From positions 1 through 7,974 of the forward strand of contig JBJEEE010000086.1 in assembly GCA_051872775.1 (NCBI GenBank): 7,974 bases of DNA, read 5' to 3'. The translations under genes were made by a program, and so were the position numbers. Position 1 is the first letter of the stretch. Every line of letters starts with the position of its first letter. Source of the DNA: UMGS75 sp051872775 (GTDB lineage: Bacteria > Bacillota_I > Bacilli_A > ML615J-28 > CAG-313). Below the pieces are notes generated by a model. That model made no database searches and was not told where the DNA came from. It saw nothing but the letters and a program-made list of their open reading frames with translations. Positions 6,801 to 7,974 of this stretch are shown here, piece by piece.

Positions 6801-7897
6801 TGCTCATTCACCATTTCAAAAAACAAATTTCTTAAATTCTCTGCAGCTACTTCGATATTATAGCCAGCAGAATTAATCTCTTTTATTATAGCTTCTTTAT
6901 TGACTGTTCTATCAATAATCTTGGTCTTTGCAATTTCTTCAACCCAAACATCGGGAGTGCTATCAATAGGTAAAAATGTTACAAGATTTGTTATTGCGCA
7001 TTCACTTGTTATTTTATTTGAAACAATACAGGGTAATCCACAAATTTGACCTTCAATAATAACATTCGGCAATCCTTCATAATGGGAAGGCAATAACATA
7101 ATGTCCATACCATTCAAATATTCATTAACATTACTACGTTGCCCCATAAAAATAATTTTATCTTTTAACCCAACCGCTTTTACTTTATCTCTTATTGACT
7201 CTAATAAATATCCAGAGCCAAATAAAAATAATTTACTATTCGGAATGAGTTTATTGGATGCAACAAAGATATCTATTAGATAAGTATGGTTTTTTTGTTC
7301 ATTGAAATTGCCAACGTGAACCAAAGCCAATTCACCGTCCTTTAACGCAAGCTCTCCTCGAACCTTTTCTCTAATGCTAGATTTAAATTCATAAGATGAA
7401 ATGTTTTTACCATTCGGAATGACTAAAAATTGTTTCTTTCCAAACAGCCATTTACCTGCATCAACGCCACATGCAAAAGCATGCGTATAGCTACGGTTAA
7501 ATATTGGCTTTAACATTATGTTTAACACAGCATGATCACATCTCGTATTACGACTATGAGCAATACGTACTTTTACCTTTGCTTGTTTTGCAGCGCAGAG
7601 TTCCAAAGCCATGATTGAAGAGGACCCACAGACGCGTACAATATCATACTGTTTATTTTTGATTAATTTTTTCAGTTCTCGAAAGTATTTTAAAGGTCTT
7701 TTATTCCTATATGGAAGTTCTAAAATACTAATTCCTAATGATTCAATCTGTTTTTTGATCTTTTCATCTTTCAGGACAGAAACAGAAAGAAAATCAATCT
7801 CTAAATTTGACCTATCCATATAGAAATAATAAGATATAAGACTTTTTGTAATGCCGTCATTCATTATCCCGCCTGCGGGAATTTCCAAAATTTTCAT
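6797..7897 (-). CDS. GT4-family glycosyltransferase, EpsF-like
   Basis: A 366-residue GT-B enzyme expected to transfer a sugar to the undecaprenyl-linked glycan at the cytoplasmic face. It has an N-terminal Rossmann-like half with the glycine-bearing loop IPAGGIMNDG (6-15). HSRNT follows (114-118), the counterpart of the HSHNT motif seen in EpsF-like enzymes. CGVDAGKWLFG (143-153) and VIPNGKN (159-165) mark the hinge. The donor half has HVGNFNEQKNH (194-204) and FGSGYLLESI (226-235). The EX7E motif uses Glu274 and Glu282 in SHYEGLPNVIIEGQ, and GLPCIVSNKIT follows. Here EGQ stands where many relatives have EAQ, a mild change. The ATG at 7897 has GGGG 8 bases upstream. The stop overlaps the DUF1919 start by 4 bases. 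It is the first complete gene of the segment in transcription order. Donor sugar is unknown. Confidence 0.93.
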   Translation of the reverse strand: MKILEIPAGGIMNDGITKSLISYYFYMDRSNLEIDFLSVSVLKDEKIKKQIESLGISILELPYRNKRPLKYFRELKKLIKNKQYDIVRVCGSSSIMALELCAAKQAKVKVRIAHSRNTRCDHAVLNIMLKPIFNRSYTHAFACGVDAGKWLFGKKQFLVIPNGKNISSYEFKSSIREKVRGELALKDGELALVHVGNFNEQKNHTYLIDIFVASNKLIPNSKLFLFGSGYLLESIRDKVKAVGLKDKIIFMGQRSNVNEYLNGMDIMLLPSHYEGLPNVIIEGQICGLPCIVSNKITSECAITNLVTFLPIDSTPDVWVEEIAKTKIIDRTVNKEAIIKEINSAGYNIEVAAENLRNLFFEMVNEQ

Positions 7898-7905
7898 TAT
7901 ATTAT

Positions 7906-7909
7906 CCCC
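7906..7909 (-). promoter_or_regulatory. Ribosome binding site of the EpsF-like gene
   Basis: GGGG on the minus strand lies 8 bases before the ATG at 7897. The remaining 65 bases to the window end are AT-rich, contain the palindrome AAAATATTTT, and show no gene. Weak -10-like hexamers exist, but none has a matching -35. Confidence 0.5.
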
Positions 7910-7974
7910 AAAATATCATAAAATATTTTACAAAGCATATATTGCCCACAAATTTATTGTTTAAATACTATCTT

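Noticed and set aside
7101..7283. Open frame of about 60 codons on the plus strand
   Set aside because: It lies wholly opposite the well-supported EpsF-like glycosyltransferase gene, has no family resemblance and no convincing ribosome binding site.
7611..7823. Open frame of about 70 codons on the plus strand
   Set aside because: It is antisense to the same glycosyltransferase gene, and its hydrophobic Phe/Ser/Leu-rich product is what antisense reading of AT-rich Lys-rich coding sequence gives.

Overview
The window is part of a surface-polysaccharide (capsule, exopolysaccharide or O-antigen-like) biosynthesis cluster of the Wzx/Wzy type. All genes lie on the minus strand, so transcription runs from about 7900 down to 1. 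The DNA is strongly AT-rich. EpsF- and EpsG-like proteins, a Firmicutes-looking RmlA and G-rich Shine-Dalgarno sequences suggest a low-GC Firmicute, perhaps a gut or rumen clostridium (Lachnospiraceae or relative). That assignment is inference.

Layout in transcription order: an EpsF-like GT4 glycosyltransferase (7897-6797); a DUF1919 protein of unknown function (6800-6132); an AmsD-like GT4 glycosyltransferase (6135-5086); an EpsG-type Wzy polymerase (5035-3845); a hexapeptide-repeat O-acyltransferase (3773-3249); an AT-rich gap of about 200 bases with a possible promoter and an inverted repeat (3248-3046); a Wzx-type flippase read in one frame with a C-terminal glycosyltransferase-like domain (3045-481); and the first 161 codons of rfbA/rmlA (484-1), which leaves the window. 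Three junctions are 4-base ATGA overlaps (6797-6800, 6132-6135, 481-484), suggesting translational coupling.

A reasonable model: the glycosyltransferases build an undecaprenyl-linked repeat unit, the acyltransferase decorates it, Wzx flips it and Wzy polymerises it outside. RmlA begins dTDP-rhamnose synthesis, so rhamnose or another dTDP-sugar is probably in the glycan. No initiating phosphoglycosyltransferase and no chain-length regulator is visible here.

The most interesting points are: (1) the single-frame fusion of a flippase to a glycosyltransferase-like domain, with a correctly phased T TTT TTA slippery heptamer and a cluster of out-of-frame ATGs exactly at the domain boundary, so that a one-base shift would give a flippase ending normally and a separate glycosyltransferase; and (2) an eight-G tract early in the DUF1919 gene, where gain or loss of one base would terminate the protein within a few codons, a candidate phase-variation switch. 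No tRNA, rRNA, CRISPR array, insertion sequence or rho-independent terminator was seen.
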